The position numbers and the translations under genes were made by a program. Below are positions 8,815 to 17,871 of a DNA stretch of 64,000 nucleotides, piece by piece. The stretch spans positions 1-64,000 of the forward strand of contig JARGPI010000007.1 of the NCBI GenBank assembly GCA_029213005.1. Direction: 5' to 3'. The notes beneath the pieces are model-generated. The model searched no databases and was not told the DNA's origin. It saw only the letters and a program-made list of their open reading frames with translations. Position 1 is the stretch's first letter; each line of letters starts with the position of its first letter. The DNA is from Verrucomicrobiales bacterium (lineage in GTDB: Bacteria; Verrucomicrobiota; Verrucomicrobiia; Verrucomicrobiales; DEV007).

Positions 8815-9777
8815 TCAGCTCCCCAAAAACTCAAGCACTCGCGATTCGGCCCAGTTGCGGTGATGCCAGGGACTGCCGAAGCCGATATGTCCACCACCGT
8901 GGGTGACTTCGAGGCAAAAGTTCTCGCTCTCGCGAGCTTCTGCATAGGGGTAGCATCCCCCGGCCAGAAAGGGGTCGTTGGCAGCTTGCACCAGAAGCGT
9001 CGGCAGTCTGATCTCAGACAAAAGTGGAAGAGAACTACTCTGCTCCCAGTAGTCCTCGGCATCGCGAAACCCATGTAGTGGCGCGGTGAAACGATCGTCG
9101 AACTGCTTGAACGTTTCCAGGCTCAGGCGCGGGTCGACATCGGGCATCCCCGGATGCGCGATCCGCTTCTTCTCGACCTTCTTTAGCAGTGGCTGGATGA
9201 ACCTCCGCATATAAAGCTTCCGGTTCAGCCAGGTTTCCAAGCGCCGCGACGAAGCGGCAAGGTCGCAAGGCACCGAGAAGGTCACCGCACGATGCAAGCG
9301 GACGGGCAGATCCGCTCCCAGCTCTCCCAGCAGTTTCAAGGTGAGGTTGCCCCCGAGACTGAACCCCACCAGATCCACCTGTTGCGCCGGGTGAACCGCA
9401 AGGGCGTGCCCGACCACCTGCTTGAGGTCGTCGCTCACTCCGCTGTGGTAAAAGCGCGGCAGGCGGTTCATCTCGCCGCTACAGCTCCGGCAATTCCATG
9501 CCAGCACATCCCAGTCCTCCTGCCACAGGGCATCGGCCATCGCTTGAATGTAGAGCGCTCTCGATGACCCCTCCAGGCCGTGGGAAAGGATCGCAAGCTT
9601 GTCGCGCCCCTCACGCCGCCAGTCGAGATCAAGAAAGTCGCCATCCTCCAATTCCAGGCGTTCCCGCTCGGTCGTTACCGTGCGTGGCTTCCGCCAGAGA
9701 GCGGGGGCGATCGTTTGTAGATGCCCTCCCGGCATCCACCACGGAGCACGGTAGTTGGATGGTTCAACGATGGGCAT
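8815..9777 (-). CDS. YheT-like alpha/beta hydrolase
   Basis: A 320-residue cytosolic-looking alpha/beta hydrolase of the YheT/ABHD1 family, which acts on unknown small esters. The N-terminal APWWMPGGHLQTI block is typical of the family, as are SHGLEGSS and the nucleophile elbow VGFSLGGN with Ser140; the catalytic His lies in the C-terminal THGGGHIGF. No signal peptide is present. It runs against mraY and is divergent from ridA across 333 bp, so it is probably transcribed alone. Confidence 0.85.
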   Translation of the reverse strand: MPIVEPSNYRAPWWMPGGHLQTIAPALWRKPRTVTTERERLELEDGDFLDLDWRREGRDKLAILSHGLEGSSRALYIQAMADALWQEDWDVLAWNCRSCSGEMNRLPRFYHSGVSDDLKQVVGHALAVHPAQQVDLVGFSLGGNLTLKLLGELGADLPVRLHRAVTFSVPCDLAASSRRLETWLNRKLYMRRFIQPLLKKVEKKRIAHPGMPDVDPRLSLETFKQFDDRFTAPLHGFRDAEDYWEQSSSLPLLSEIRLPTLLVQAANDPFLAGGCYPYAEARESENFCLEVTHGGGHIGFGSPWHHRNWAESRVLEFLGS

Positions 9778-10110
9778 GCCATAGACCTATCGGACCTTGC
9801 ACGGACCAGCAAGGGGTTAGTGTGAAAAATCTCCGCCGCCCGGTGATGAGATGATTGAAATTTGATTTTTGGATAAATACGAAGTCATGACGAATGCCGG
9901 AACGCTCCTGAGACCGATGAATCCTCTTCGGGGGGGAACCTATGTGAGGGGGCGTTGTTGAAAAGATCTGCACGCACTTGGGGGGGGGAGTGGCACCCGA
10001 TTCCGCGGCTTTCTATTGGTTCGTTTTGTCCCATTAGACGGAACAGGTTTCTGTCCGGATACTGTTGAAAAATCGATTGATAAAAGCGTTGAAGCGCCGT
10101 TAGCAAAAGC
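9778..10110. other. Intergenic region with long G runs
   Basis: This divergent gap between the YheT-like gene and ridA has runs of 7, 5 and 9 G on the plus strand at 9930-9936, 9948-9952 and 9980-9988. They could allow G-quadruplex formation or slippage, or reflect a degraded repeat. The promoters of both flanking genes must lie here, but I see no convincing -10/-35 pair. Confidence 0.4.
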
Positions 10111-10548
10111 ATGACTCCACAGGAAAAAGCTGTCGAACTTGGTGTGTCTCTTGAGGCGCAGGAACCCGGTTATCTCAATCTCTGTATCAGAAGCGGAAAT
10201 CAATTGATCACGTCCGGACATGTCAGCGATATGAAGGGCATTCTGGGGAAAGACCTCACGGTTGAACAGGGCTATGAAGCCGCCAAAGATTGTATGAAGA
10301 AGATCCTCCGGAGCGTTTATGCGACGCACGGGACGTTGAATGACCTGAGGGTGATCAAGTTGCTCGGGATGGTGTATTCAGATGGTGCTTTCACGGATCA
10401 GCATCTGGTGATCAACGGCGCTTCTGATTTGATTCACGAAATCTATGGAAAAGAGGGTGACGGATATCACGCCCGCAGTGCGGTTGGTTTTGCAGCTCTT
10501 CCTACCGGCGTCGCGGTGGAAGTTGAGGCTGTTTTCGAAATCAAATAG
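10111..10548 (+). CDS. RidA family protein (YjgF/YER057c/UK114 superfamily)
   Basis: A 145-residue protein of the RidA superfamily, in the longer subfamily with the N-terminal block MTPQEKAVELGV. Members form trimers; the archetype RidA hydrolyses reactive enamine/imine intermediates made by PLP enzymes such as threonine dehydratase, while other subfamilies lack this activity. The core blocks LITSGHVSD and HLVINGASDL are clear. A dehydratase-like PLP enzyme lies 19 kb downstream, but this is not evidence of a link. A hairpin follows the stop, suggesting a single-gene unit. Confidence 0.88.
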   Translation: MTPQEKAVELGVSLEAQEPGYLNLCIRSGNQLITSGHVSDMKGILGKDLTVEQGYEAAKDCMKKILRSVYATHGTLNDLRVIKLLGMVYSDGAFTDQHLVINGASDLIHEIYGKEGDGYHARSAVGFAALPTGVAVEVEAVFEIK

Positions 10549-10563
10549 CACTTTCTCAAATTG

Positions 10564-10591
10564 GTCCGGCTCGCATATATAGGAGCCGGAC
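10564..10591 (+). terminator. Hairpin terminator candidate after the RidA gene
   Basis: GTCCGGCTC (10564-10572) and GAGCCGGAC (10583-10591) form a perfect 9-bp GC-rich stem with a 10-base AT-rich loop, 15 bases after the stop codon. The following sequence is pyrimidine-rich but not a pure T tract. Confidence 0.5.
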
Positions 10592-10803
10592 GTTCTCCCT
10601 CTCCGATCGTTGGGAGCCTCTCTCTTTTCTTAAAAGCCACCGCTCATTGTCGGGCAGTGACTTAGGTGTGATCCGGCTGCGATCGCTATTTTCAAGGCAT
10701 TTTAATTGCCAGGAATCATAAAAATGACCCCATGGTTCATATTTAATTAATATTTATAGTTTGCTTGAGCGAAATTCGGGTCTAGGGGTGGTGTATCGAA
10801 GTT

Positions 10804-11751
10804 ATGAAAGTTGTTCACCACGAACGGTTTAGTTCGTTAACTAAAAGGGTCCGGCGACTCCCGGTAGGCATCTTTCTGGGAGTGGTCGCGGCGACTTTTC
10901 TGATTTCCTCATTCGCTCGAAAACCCTTTACCGCCCGGTCTTCGGTTCAAATTAAGAAGACGGAGCTCGCCGGCTTCGATTTTGGTACGGTTTCGGCAGC
11001 GGATTTCAATTCGACTCGCTTTTTGAATGATGCCGCTCAATCGATCTCTGACCGGACGATTCTTGAAGCGACCGCCGATAAGTTGTCTCTGGTAAATGAG
11101 TGGCAGATTTCTGAGGCCGATGTGATGGATCGATTGAAACGTTCGATGTCCACTCAGGTCGACGAGAATTCCCGAACGATCGAGATCTGTTATACGGCTG
11201 CCAACCGGAAGGAGGCGATAATGGTAGCGAATGCTCTGGGAGAAGCCCTTGTCGGATTCTGGCAGGCGGCCTTCAGTGGTCAGGAGATGATTGAACTGAT
11301 CCGGGCCAACCAGCGACTCGTCGAGGTCAGTGCTGAGGTGAAGGCGGAAGGTTTTGCTCTGTTGAACGAATCGGGAGCGGATCAAGCGGCGCTGCTTTCT
11401 TCAATGGAAGAATGGGAGCAGACCAAAGCTAGGTCAATGCGCTTGTCGAAACGGCTGGAGAGTATTTACGCGCAAACTTCCGCAGTTCAGGAATCGGTGC
11501 GGATGACGCAAAAAGCTTCGATCGCGAACACTGTGGCGGTGCCCCGGTTCTCGTTACCTCTTCTGGAGTTGTGCTTTGCCACGGCCTCGATTGTAGGCGG
11601 AGTGAGCCTTGCGATTCTTTCTCTCAGAAACAACCTGACCGGCAGTCTGGAGAAAGCACCCGCTAATCAAGTTCGGCTCCGGCACGATTCGCGCCGAAGC
11701 CGTCTCGAAAAAGTGGGAAATCCTCTAAAGCTTCACGTGGAAGGCGACTGA
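10804..11751 (+). CDS. Wzz-like polysaccharide chain-length/co-polymerase membrane protein
   Basis: A 315-residue protein with the Wzz layout: a membrane segment at about residues 22-38, a periplasmic part rich in helix-forming residues, and a second membrane segment near 253-272. The first periplasmic stretch (FTARSSVQIKKTE, then DRTILEATADKLSL) resembles the conserved N-terminal Wzz region. The cytoplasmic tail of about 43 residues is basic and has no Walker or tyrosine-kinase motif, so it is not a Wzc-type fusion. No polysaccharide genes lie nearby, which makes it an orphan. Its last 27 bases overlap the 3' end of the convergent serA. Confidence 0.65.
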   Translation: MKVVHHERFSSLTKRVRRLPVGIFLGVVAATFLISSFARKPFTARSSVQIKKTELAGFDFGTVSAADFNSTRFLNDAAQSISDRTILEATADKLSLVNEWQISEADVMDRLKRSMSTQVDENSRTIEICYTAANRKEAIMVANALGEALVGFWQAAFSGQEMIELIRANQRLVEVSAEVKAEGFALLNESGADQAALLSSMEEWEQTKARSMRLSKRLESIYAQTSAVQESVRMTQKASIANTVAVPRFSLPLLELCFATASIVGGVSLAILSLRNNLTGSLEKAPANQVRLRHDSRRSRLEKVGNPLKLHVEGD

Positions 11752-13311
11752 GGCGTCAATATTGCCTTTGATGTCTGCCACCACCTGCGGGGAAACTTCC
11801 TGATTCACTTTCAGAAGTGCCAGAGAGCGTTTCCCGCAATCGCTGTGCGGGTTTCTAACATCGTCAATATTGATTCCCGCCTCGGCGAGGCTTGAACTGA
11901 TTTTTGCGAGAACGCCGGGACGGTCTTCGTAGATGAAGCAGACAAAGTTGCCTTCGGGAACAACATAAAGGCGGTCAAAATCGTTGATCCGGGAAATCAT
12001 GAGATTCCCTTCGGTAACGGTTCCGCGAATGCTCGCTTTGTGGAGGGTCTGATCGTTGTCTCCGTGAGCAAACAAATCGATGGTGATCGAGTTTCCGTAT
12101 CCTTTGCGATCATCGGCATCACCGGCGGTGTATTCGATGCCACGGGAAGTGAGACGATCCACGGCGGCGTGGTGATCGAGGGAGCGGTTGAAGCCATCGT
12201 CCAGTGCACAGACGATAGGGACCACGAGCCATTCCGCAAATTTCTTCAAATCGCCGTAGCAAAAGGTCTGAACCATTTTGAGCTGAGAATTTTTGCCAAA
12301 GCCCTGTCTGCAAAACTTGGTCAGGGTGTGAGCCAGTTCGTAATAGGACGGATCCAGCCCAACCGGAATGTCGCGGTTCACAATTGCGGAGCCGACGCCT
12401 TTTTCGTCGAGGGCTACGAGTTGTTTAGCGGCAAATTGTGCGGCATTATAATTGGCTTCCCTGGTGCTGGCACCGAGGTGGGGCAGCATGATGTCGGCAA
12501 TATCGGCGACGCTTTTCTCACCGGCTTCGTCTTTGGTGTAAACGTCGTTGAGAAAGCCGATCTTTTTCGTTTTCTTGGCTGCGCGGAGAGCGTCTTCATC
12601 CACAACTCCGGAACGGGCGCAGTTAATGAGAACGGCTCCGTCTTTCATTGCCGCGAAGACTTCTTCGTTGATCATTCCGCGAGTGTGATCATTCTCCGGA
12701 ATATGGAGTGAAATGAAGTCGGCACGTTTGAAAACGTCGAGATGATCTTTGACCAGTTCCACGCCCAGCTCAGCGGCACGGTCAGTTGATAGAATCGGGT
12801 CGAAAGCAATGACTTTCATATCAAAACCACTGGCTCGTTTGACTAACAGTTGCCCGATGTGTCCCAGGCCGAGAATCCCCAGAGTTTTTCCGGTGATTTC
12901 GCTGCCCATAAAATTCGATTTTTCCCATTTTCCGCTGCGGCATGAGCTGTCGGCGGGAATGAGATGACGGGAGTAAGCCATCATCATTGCGAGAACTTCC
13001 TCGGCGACGGCATTCGAATTGGCGCCGGGGGTGTTCATCACGTCGATCCCTTTGGAGCGAGCGTAGTTAATGTCGATGGTGTTAAAACCGGCTCCGGCTC
13101 TCACGATGACCTTCAAATCAGGGTAGGCGTCGATGACTTCCGGACTGACTTTTTCCGATCGGACGATAAAAGCATGAGCATCTGAATGGTCTTTTGCCAA
13201 TTCCAAAAGGTCGGCTTCTTCTTCCTGATGTACGGAGTATCCCCCATGATTTTCCAGGAACTCACGCGCTGTGGAATCAAGTTTAGTCGGGATCAGAACT
13301 TTTTTAGTCAT
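11725..13311 (-). CDS. serA: D-3-phosphoglycerate dehydrogenase SerA
   Basis: A 528-residue enzyme of the long SerA type, oxidising 3-phosphoglycerate in the first committed step of serine synthesis. The substrate domain has RAGAGFNTID; the NAD loop GLGHIG is at 148-153; LINCARSGVVDEDAL and the catalytic-His block LPHLGASTREA follow. A large intervening domain and a C-terminal ACT domain (FIYEDRPGVLAKISS) indicate allosteric control, probably by serine. It is transcribed alone, divergent from the Gfo/Idh/MocA gene. Confidence 0.95.
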   Translation of the reverse strand: MTKKVLIPTKLDSTAREFLENHGGYSVHQEEEADLLELAKDHSDAHAFIVRSEKVSPEVIDAYPDLKVIVRAGAGFNTIDINYARSKGIDVMNTPGANSNAVAEEVLAMMMAYSRHLIPADSSCRSGKWEKSNFMGSEITGKTLGILGLGHIGQLLVKRASGFDMKVIAFDPILSTDRAAELGVELVKDHLDVFKRADFISLHIPENDHTRGMINEEVFAAMKDGAVLINCARSGVVDEDALRAAKKTKKIGFLNDVYTKDEAGEKSVADIADIMLPHLGASTREANYNAAQFAAKQLVALDEKGVGSAIVNRDIPVGLDPSYYELAHTLTKFCRQGFGKNSQLKMVQTFCYGDLKKFAEWLVVPIVCALDDGFNRSLDHHAAVDRLTSRGIEYTAGDADDRKGYGNSITIDLFAHGDNDQTLHKASIRGTVTEGNLMISRINDFDRLYVVPEGNFVCFIYEDRPGVLAKISSSLAEAGINIDDVRNPHSDCGKRSLALLKVNQEVSPQVVADIKGNIDASVAFHVKL

Positions 13312-13416
13312 TTTGGTATTTAGTATCTAAATAAATCTATGGTTTGCCGCTATTTCCCGCAAGGGGAAAGCTGCAATTCACAGCTACCTTCCAATATTTT
13401 TCACTTAACAACGTCA

Positions 13417-13446
13417 TTGCATCGTTACGTTATTGTTGGGTATGTT
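13417..13446 (+). promoter_or_regulatory. Candidate promoter of the Tat oxidoreductase gene
   Basis: TTGCAT (13417-13422) and TATGTT (13441-13446) with an 18-bp spacer lie about 40 bp upstream of the ATG at 13485. The motif match is moderate. A purine-rich AAGG follows before the start codon. Confidence 0.35.
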
Positions 13447-13484
13447 CCCCCCATATCATCTTCTTACCCGAAGGTCACATATTT

Positions 13485-14927
13485 ATGGATAATAAATCAA
13501 CTCGTCGTCATTTCGTAAAAGGTCTCGGTGTTACCGCAGCGGCCTTGAATTTTCAGGTCGTTCCAAGCCGTGTCTTTGGAGCCAATGACAAAATTACCCT
13601 CGCCGGGATCGGGACAACCGGTAAGGGCGCCAGCGACATCAGCGGTTCTGCCGGAGCCGGTTTTCAGATCACTCATCTCTGTGACATTGTTGATTCGGAC
13701 CAGTATCCGAATGAGCGGGGTGGGTCCTACGCCAAAACGAGAAGCACTTATCCAGACGCCAAGTTTCATCAGGACTGGCGGGAGATGATCGCTCAGGAAG
13801 GTGATAAAATTGATGCGGTTACGATTTCGACGCCCGATCACGTTCATGCTCACGCTGCGATTGCGGCGATGAAAAAGGACTGTGCGGTTTACTGTCAGAA
13901 ACCTTTGACTCACGGAATTTGGGAAGCCCGCCAGCTCACCCGTATTGCGGAGGAAACCGGCGTGGTGACTCAGATGGGGAATCAGGCTCACGCTCAGGAT
14001 CACATGCGCCGCGTGGTGGAGTTGGTTCGGGCCGGTTTGATCGGTGATGTCAAAGAAATTCACGCGTGGACAAACCGTCCCATTTGGCCGCAGGCAATGC
14101 AGAAGTGGCCGGATGCAGAACCGGTGCCAAAACACATCAACTGGGACCTCTGGTTGGGACCGGCACCATTCCGCGATTACAGCTCGAAAATCGCCCCTTT
14201 CAAATGGCGTGGTTTCTGGGATTTCGGAACCGGTGCGCTTGGCGACATGGCCTGCCACATTATGGACTGCGCTTTCTGGGCGGCAGAACTCGGCTCACCA
14301 ACCAGCGTTTCCGCAGTCAGCGCGGATGGACGCGGCGCGCAATCAGACATTGCCCCGCCAACCTGGGCAACGATCAATTACGAGTTCGCCGGTAAAGGTG
14401 CCGATCCGATTAAATTTGTCTGGTACGATGGCTACAAGGACGCCGTCTTTAACGAAGAAAAATGGAACCTCGAAAGTTCCATCGACGGAGGCAAAATCCG
14501 CGAGCGCAACCTGCCGCCGGAAGAGATTCTCGAAGGTCAGGGATTCACCGAGCAGAGCGACGGTTACGGCAGTGTCATCATCGGTACGGAAGGCAAAATC
14601 TTCTTCAATCGTCACCATGATAACTGGTTCGTTAAGCCGGGGAACGCCCTCGATGGTAAGAGCATCGAACAGACTCTGTTGAGAGCTCGCGATGAAAATC
14701 CACACAACGAGTTCTACGACGCGATTGCCGCCGGTAAGCCGGAGAATGCGCTTTCCGGATTCTGGCACAGCGGAAAATTCACTGAGATGGTGCTGCTTGG
14801 AAACCTCGCGGTTCGTCTTAACAAAAAAGTGGAGTGGGACGGCGAGAATCTGACCTCACCAAACTCTCCGGAAGCCGCCAAACTCATCAAACGCGAGTAT
14901 CGCGAAGGCTGGGATTTAGTGGTGTAA
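13485..14927 (+). CDS. Tat-exported Gfo/Idh/MocA family oxidoreductase
   Basis: A 480-residue NAD(P)-dependent sugar oxidoreductase-like protein. The N-terminus has a twin-arginine signal (STRRHFVKGLG followed by a hydrophobic stretch), so it is folded with its cofactor before export. The dinucleotide-binding fold comes next, then the catalytic-lysine block written here CQKPLTH, where Gln replaces the usual Glu of EKP. The C-terminal half is of the type common in Planctomycetes and Verrucomicrobia. I start at the ATG preceded by AAGG; the frame is open upstream but lacks a signal peptide there. Substrate unknown. A perfect hairpin of the 22-bp repeat family follows the stop. Confidence 0.85.
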   Translation: MDNKSTRRHFVKGLGVTAAALNFQVVPSRVFGANDKITLAGIGTTGKGASDISGSAGAGFQITHLCDIVDSDQYPNERGGSYAKTRSTYPDAKFHQDWREMIAQEGDKIDAVTISTPDHVHAHAAIAAMKKDCAVYCQKPLTHGIWEARQLTRIAEETGVVTQMGNQAHAQDHMRRVVELVRAGLIGDVKEIHAWTNRPIWPQAMQKWPDAEPVPKHINWDLWLGPAPFRDYSSKIAPFKWRGFWDFGTGALGDMACHIMDCAFWAAELGSPTSVSAVSADGRGAQSDIAPPTWATINYEFAGKGADPIKFVWYDGYKDAVFNEEKWNLESSIDGGKIRERNLPPEEILEGQGFTEQSDGYGSVIIGTEGKIFFNRHHDNWFVKPGNALDGKSIEQTLLRARDENPHNEFYDAIAAGKPENALSGFWHSGKFTEMVLLGNLAVRLNKKVEWDGENLTSPNSPEAAKLIKREYREGWDLVV

Positions 14928-14948
14928 TCAATTGACCAATTTTGGAGT

Positions 14949-14981
14949 GTACAGGGTACGGTTTTGCACCGTACCCTGTAC
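14949..14981. repeat. Inverted pair of 22-bp-phased GTACNGGGTAC units (perfect hairpin)
   Basis: GTACAGGGTACGGT (14949-14962) and its exact reverse complement (14968-14981) form a 14-bp stem with a 5-base loop. The core units start at 14949 and 14971, exactly 22 bp apart. The pair lies between the stop of the oxidoreductase and the start of the TPR gene. It could act as a terminator, but there is no T tract, and the same core occurs at other loci in direct orientation. Confidence 0.8.
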
Positions 14982-15018
14982 CGTTTCCGGCTGAACCGGT
15001 TTCGAACCTCTCACTTTC

Positions 15019-15807
15019 ATGAAGAAGACTTTCCTTTTTATTTCCGCAATTTTTATCAGCTCGATTCCCGTCATCGGTCAGGATGAGAAACCGAAAGAGC
15101 CGATCAAATTTGAAGATCTGGACAAAGCTGCCCAGCACGGTGTCATCGTTCAGGCGCTGCAAAAAGGGGACGTCGATTTGTTTCTGAGGTTAACCGAGAA
15201 AACCGATAATGACGGATTCAAAGGGTTCCGGGCCGACATCCTGCAACGCCGTGGTGCCCAACGATTTTTCGATGCTGATATCGAAGGTTCACTCAGCGAT
15301 TTTAACGAAGCGGCTGAGCTGAAACCGAAGCTCGATCCCTATCTCTGGCAGCGGGGCATTACCCAATACTACGCGGGTAAGTATCAGGAAGGGAAGGAGC
15401 AGTTTGAGCGTCACCAGGAAGTGAACAGTCAGGACGTTGAAAACGCTGTTTGGCATTTCCTCTGTGCGGTTCGGGCGCCGGGAGGCACCGTTGAATCGGC
15501 TCGCAAAAATTTAATCCCCATCACCAAAGATGCCCGGGTGCCGATGAAAGAGATTCACGATCTCTTTGCGGGAACGGGATCGGCTGAAGCCGTATTGGCG
15601 GCTGCAAATAAAGTGGGAGATCCTGCAAAGTCGGATGATGCCAAAAACGCTCTGTTGTACGCCCACCTCTACCTGGGGATTTACTACGAAGCGATCGGGA
15701 AAGATGATCTCATGAAGGAACACATCGCGAAAGCCGCCGGGGACTACCGGATGGATCACTACATGGGGAAAGTGGCTCAGGTCCACGCCAAGGTTCGCGG
15801 ACTCTAG
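15019..15807 (+). CDS. Exported TPR-like protein of unknown function
   Basis: A 262-residue protein with a signal peptide (MKKTFLFISAIFISSIPVIGQ) and helical repeats resembling tetratricopeptide units, for example ADIEGSLSDFNEAAELKP followed by AGKYQEGKEQFERHQEV. No catalytic motif is visible. It probably serves as a periplasmic scaffold. Its stop codon overlaps the stop of the convergent LysM gene by four bases (15804-15807). Confidence 0.7.
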   Translation: MKKTFLFISAIFISSIPVIGQDEKPKEPIKFEDLDKAAQHGVIVQALQKGDVDLFLRLTEKTDNDGFKGFRADILQRRGAQRFFDADIEGSLSDFNEAAELKPKLDPYLWQRGITQYYAGKYQEGKEQFERHQEVNSQDVENAVWHFLCAVRAPGGTVESARKNLIPITKDARVPMKEIHDLFAGTGSAEAVLAAANKVGDPAKSDDAKNALLYAHLYLGIYYEAIGKDDLMKEHIAKAAGDYRMDHYMGKVAQVHAKVRGL

Positions 15808-16388
15808 CGGGTCGGAATCCGGAGAACCTGCCCGATTTTCAGATCGTGGGAGGTGAGCTGGTTAACCCCGGCCAACACCTCGATAGGAGTGCCGGTCCGC
15901 CGCGAAATCCCGTAGAGGGTATCGCCCGCTTCGACTACGATTTTTCGACTGGGAGGCGTTGCTGAAAGCGAGGAAAACTCGGTGACCTCGGGCGTTTCTC
16001 TGGGAAGATCTCTCCGGTTTTGTTCTGAGGTAATGCCGGTAACCTCGCGCCGCGTCACCCGCCGCTCGATCAAGCGGGGTTCTGCGGAAATCACCCTCCG
16101 GGTCATGCTGTCGCCAAGCCCGGATAGGGTGGCATCGACATCGAATGCCTCGAGCGCTGACACTTCGTCCCCAAGGGGTGGGGCATCGACACCTGCCTGG
16201 ACAATGACCGGCGAATCAGCTTCCGGAATTGGCGGTTCGACGATCGCATATTCCGTTTTGTAAATTTTGATGATCGGAAGGCTGATGAATCCGATCAAAG
16301 CCACGGCTGACATGATCAGCGGGAGCCAGGCGATGCCGGAATCGCTCTTCTCTCTCCCGTCGTCAAGGAATGCAAAAGGTTCACTCAT
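15804..16388 (-). CDS. Membrane-anchored LysM protein (shorter paralogue)
   Basis: A 194-residue protein with a cytoplasmic start MSEPFAFLDD, one membrane segment (LPLIMSAVALIGFISLPII) and a periplasmic part ending in one LysM domain (VEAGDTLYGISRRTG to IGQVLRIPTR), which should bind peptidoglycan glycan chains. The N-terminal 45 residues are clearly homologous to the upstream gene at 16443, so the two arose by tandem duplication. The 54-bp gap between them suggests one transcript starting from 17639. Confidence 0.75.
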   Translation of the reverse strand: MSEPFAFLDDGREKSDSGIAWLPLIMSAVALIGFISLPIIKIYKTEYAIVEPPIPEADSPVIVQAGVDAPPLGDEVSALEAFDVDATLSGLGDSMTRRVISAEPRLIERRVTRREVTGITSEQNRRDLPRETPEVTEFSSLSATPPSRKIVVEAGDTLYGISRRTGTPIEVLAGVNQLTSHDLKIGQVLRIPTR

Positions 16389-16442
16389 TTCGTATCTTTG
16401 TGAAATTCAAAACGAGGGGGAAATCAGCCGCCGTTAAAAACG

Positions 16443-17639
16443 TTATTTGTTTTTGATCAGACAGTTATCAACCGGAATGACCAGCATTTCCCCGGTTTTT
16501 ACTCCCGACCGGCCGTTCAACTCGATGAGTTCTTCCGGGGTCGTGGCGTGGGCATCTGCGATGCGGTTAATATTGTCAAAGCGTTGCACCCGATAAGCAA
16601 TGGCTGTGGAGTAGCGGTCGAGTGGATTCTTAATTCTAGGCTCTGGTATAGGCTCGGTGCGTTTCGGCTGAGAGGCGTAATTTTCCGGTCCGGGATACTG
16701 AGGAGGCTGGGGCGCAGCAGGGTTCAAGGGCCGCGGCTGGGCAACCGGCTGGTTAACGGTTGGAGTCGGAGGCGCTACCTTTGGGTTATTGGCGACCGGG
16801 CGCGGAGCCGGAGCTGTTTTCGCGGCAGGCTGAGGGACTCGTCGCTGCGCTGTTTGAAGTTCCGGCTTTGGATCAGCCGGTTTCGATGCGGTGGGATTCT
16901 CATTCCCGGGCACTCTGATTTTCTGACCCACTCTGATTGGATCCTCTTTTTTGAATCCGTTCATCCGGGCAATTTCGTCAGGAGTCGATCCGCTCCGGCG
17001 GGAGATTTTATACAAAGTATCTCCCGGCTGCACGGCGATCTCGTGAGTGGGACGAGCTGCGTTGGCGGAAAGCTCGGAAACCTTCGGCTTTTGCACGGTG
17101 GGAATTCGACTGGCGGTCTCTCTGAGTTTTTTCTTCTGAGGAGCCGGTGCATTAGGCGCTGCAGCAACATCAGAAGGTTTTCTCAATGCCGGGATATCGC
17201 CCTTCGGCTTAGCCGCTATTGCAGGTTTTGAATTTTTGGAAGGATAAACAGTCTCCGAAGCCTGGCGGGTCACCGACAAACGGTTGGCAGGACGGGGACG
17301 GGGCTCTTTTGCCTTATCAGCGCTTTCGCCGAGACTGGAAAGCGTTTCATCGACATCGATGGTGTCATCTCCCGCGATCTCCAGATCGTCTGTCAGGGGC
17401 AGTTCGAGAGTGTGCTGTTGCTGGCTCCCGGAACTGTCAGCTTCCAGACTGATCTCGACGGCGTCGCCCTCATCATACATCGACCAATCCTGTTTGTGCT
17501 CAGTTTTGAACAAACCGAGGATTGGGATTGTCAAAAACCCCGCTAAAGCAAGGCCGGTTAAGGTAATCGGAAGCCAGGCGATGCCACCTTTGACATCGTC
17601 CTCTTCCTCATCTTCTAAAAATGCAAATGGTTCACTCAT
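16443..17639 (-). CDS. Membrane-anchored protein with two LysM domains (longer paralogue)
   Basis: A 398-residue paralogue of the preceding gene: start MSEPFAFLED, a membrane segment (LPITLTGLALAGFLTIPIL), then a long Pro/Ala/Lys-rich linker with one central LysM (VQPGDTLYKISRRSG to GQKIRVPG) and a second, more divergent LysM at the C-terminus (YRVQRFDNINRIADAHATT). The low-complexity linkers are long enough to reach across the periplasm. It probably anchors or senses peptidoglycan. It is divergent from the blaI-like gene. Confidence 0.75.
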   Translation of the reverse strand: MSEPFAFLEDEEEDDVKGGIAWLPITLTGLALAGFLTIPILGLFKTEHKQDWSMYDEGDAVEISLEADSSGSQQQHTLELPLTDDLEIAGDDTIDVDETLSSLGESADKAKEPRPRPANRLSVTRQASETVYPSKNSKPAIAAKPKGDIPALRKPSDVAAAPNAPAPQKKKLRETASRIPTVQKPKVSELSANAARPTHEIAVQPGDTLYKISRRSGSTPDEIARMNGFKKEDPIRVGQKIRVPGNENPTASKPADPKPELQTAQRRVPQPAAKTAPAPRPVANNPKVAPPTPTVNQPVAQPRPLNPAAPQPPQYPGPENYASQPKRTEPIPEPRIKNPLDRYSTAIAYRVQRFDNINRIADAHATTPEELIELNGRSGVKTGEMLVIPVDNCLIKNK

Positions 17640-17871
17640 CAGTCTCGGGGGCCCGGGAGATTGGCCTACTGAATTACAGTAAACTAAATTATAAAACTTT
17701 CCAAATTAATTTAAAATTTATTAAAAGAGAAAATTGTAGATGAAAATACCCCATCAGTTGTGTTTATTGGCTTTTTAACGCAAATGAGATAATATCATTT
17801 CAAAAGCAAATTTTGAGGATCTAACTTGCTTTTGAGCTCTTTAAATTACTAATTACCCAGACGACAAGATC

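Noticed and set aside
17640..17871. BlaI-type operator in the divergent gap
   Set aside because: The region is AT-rich with ATTACAGTAA near 17673, but no TACA-N-TGTA palindrome could be found.
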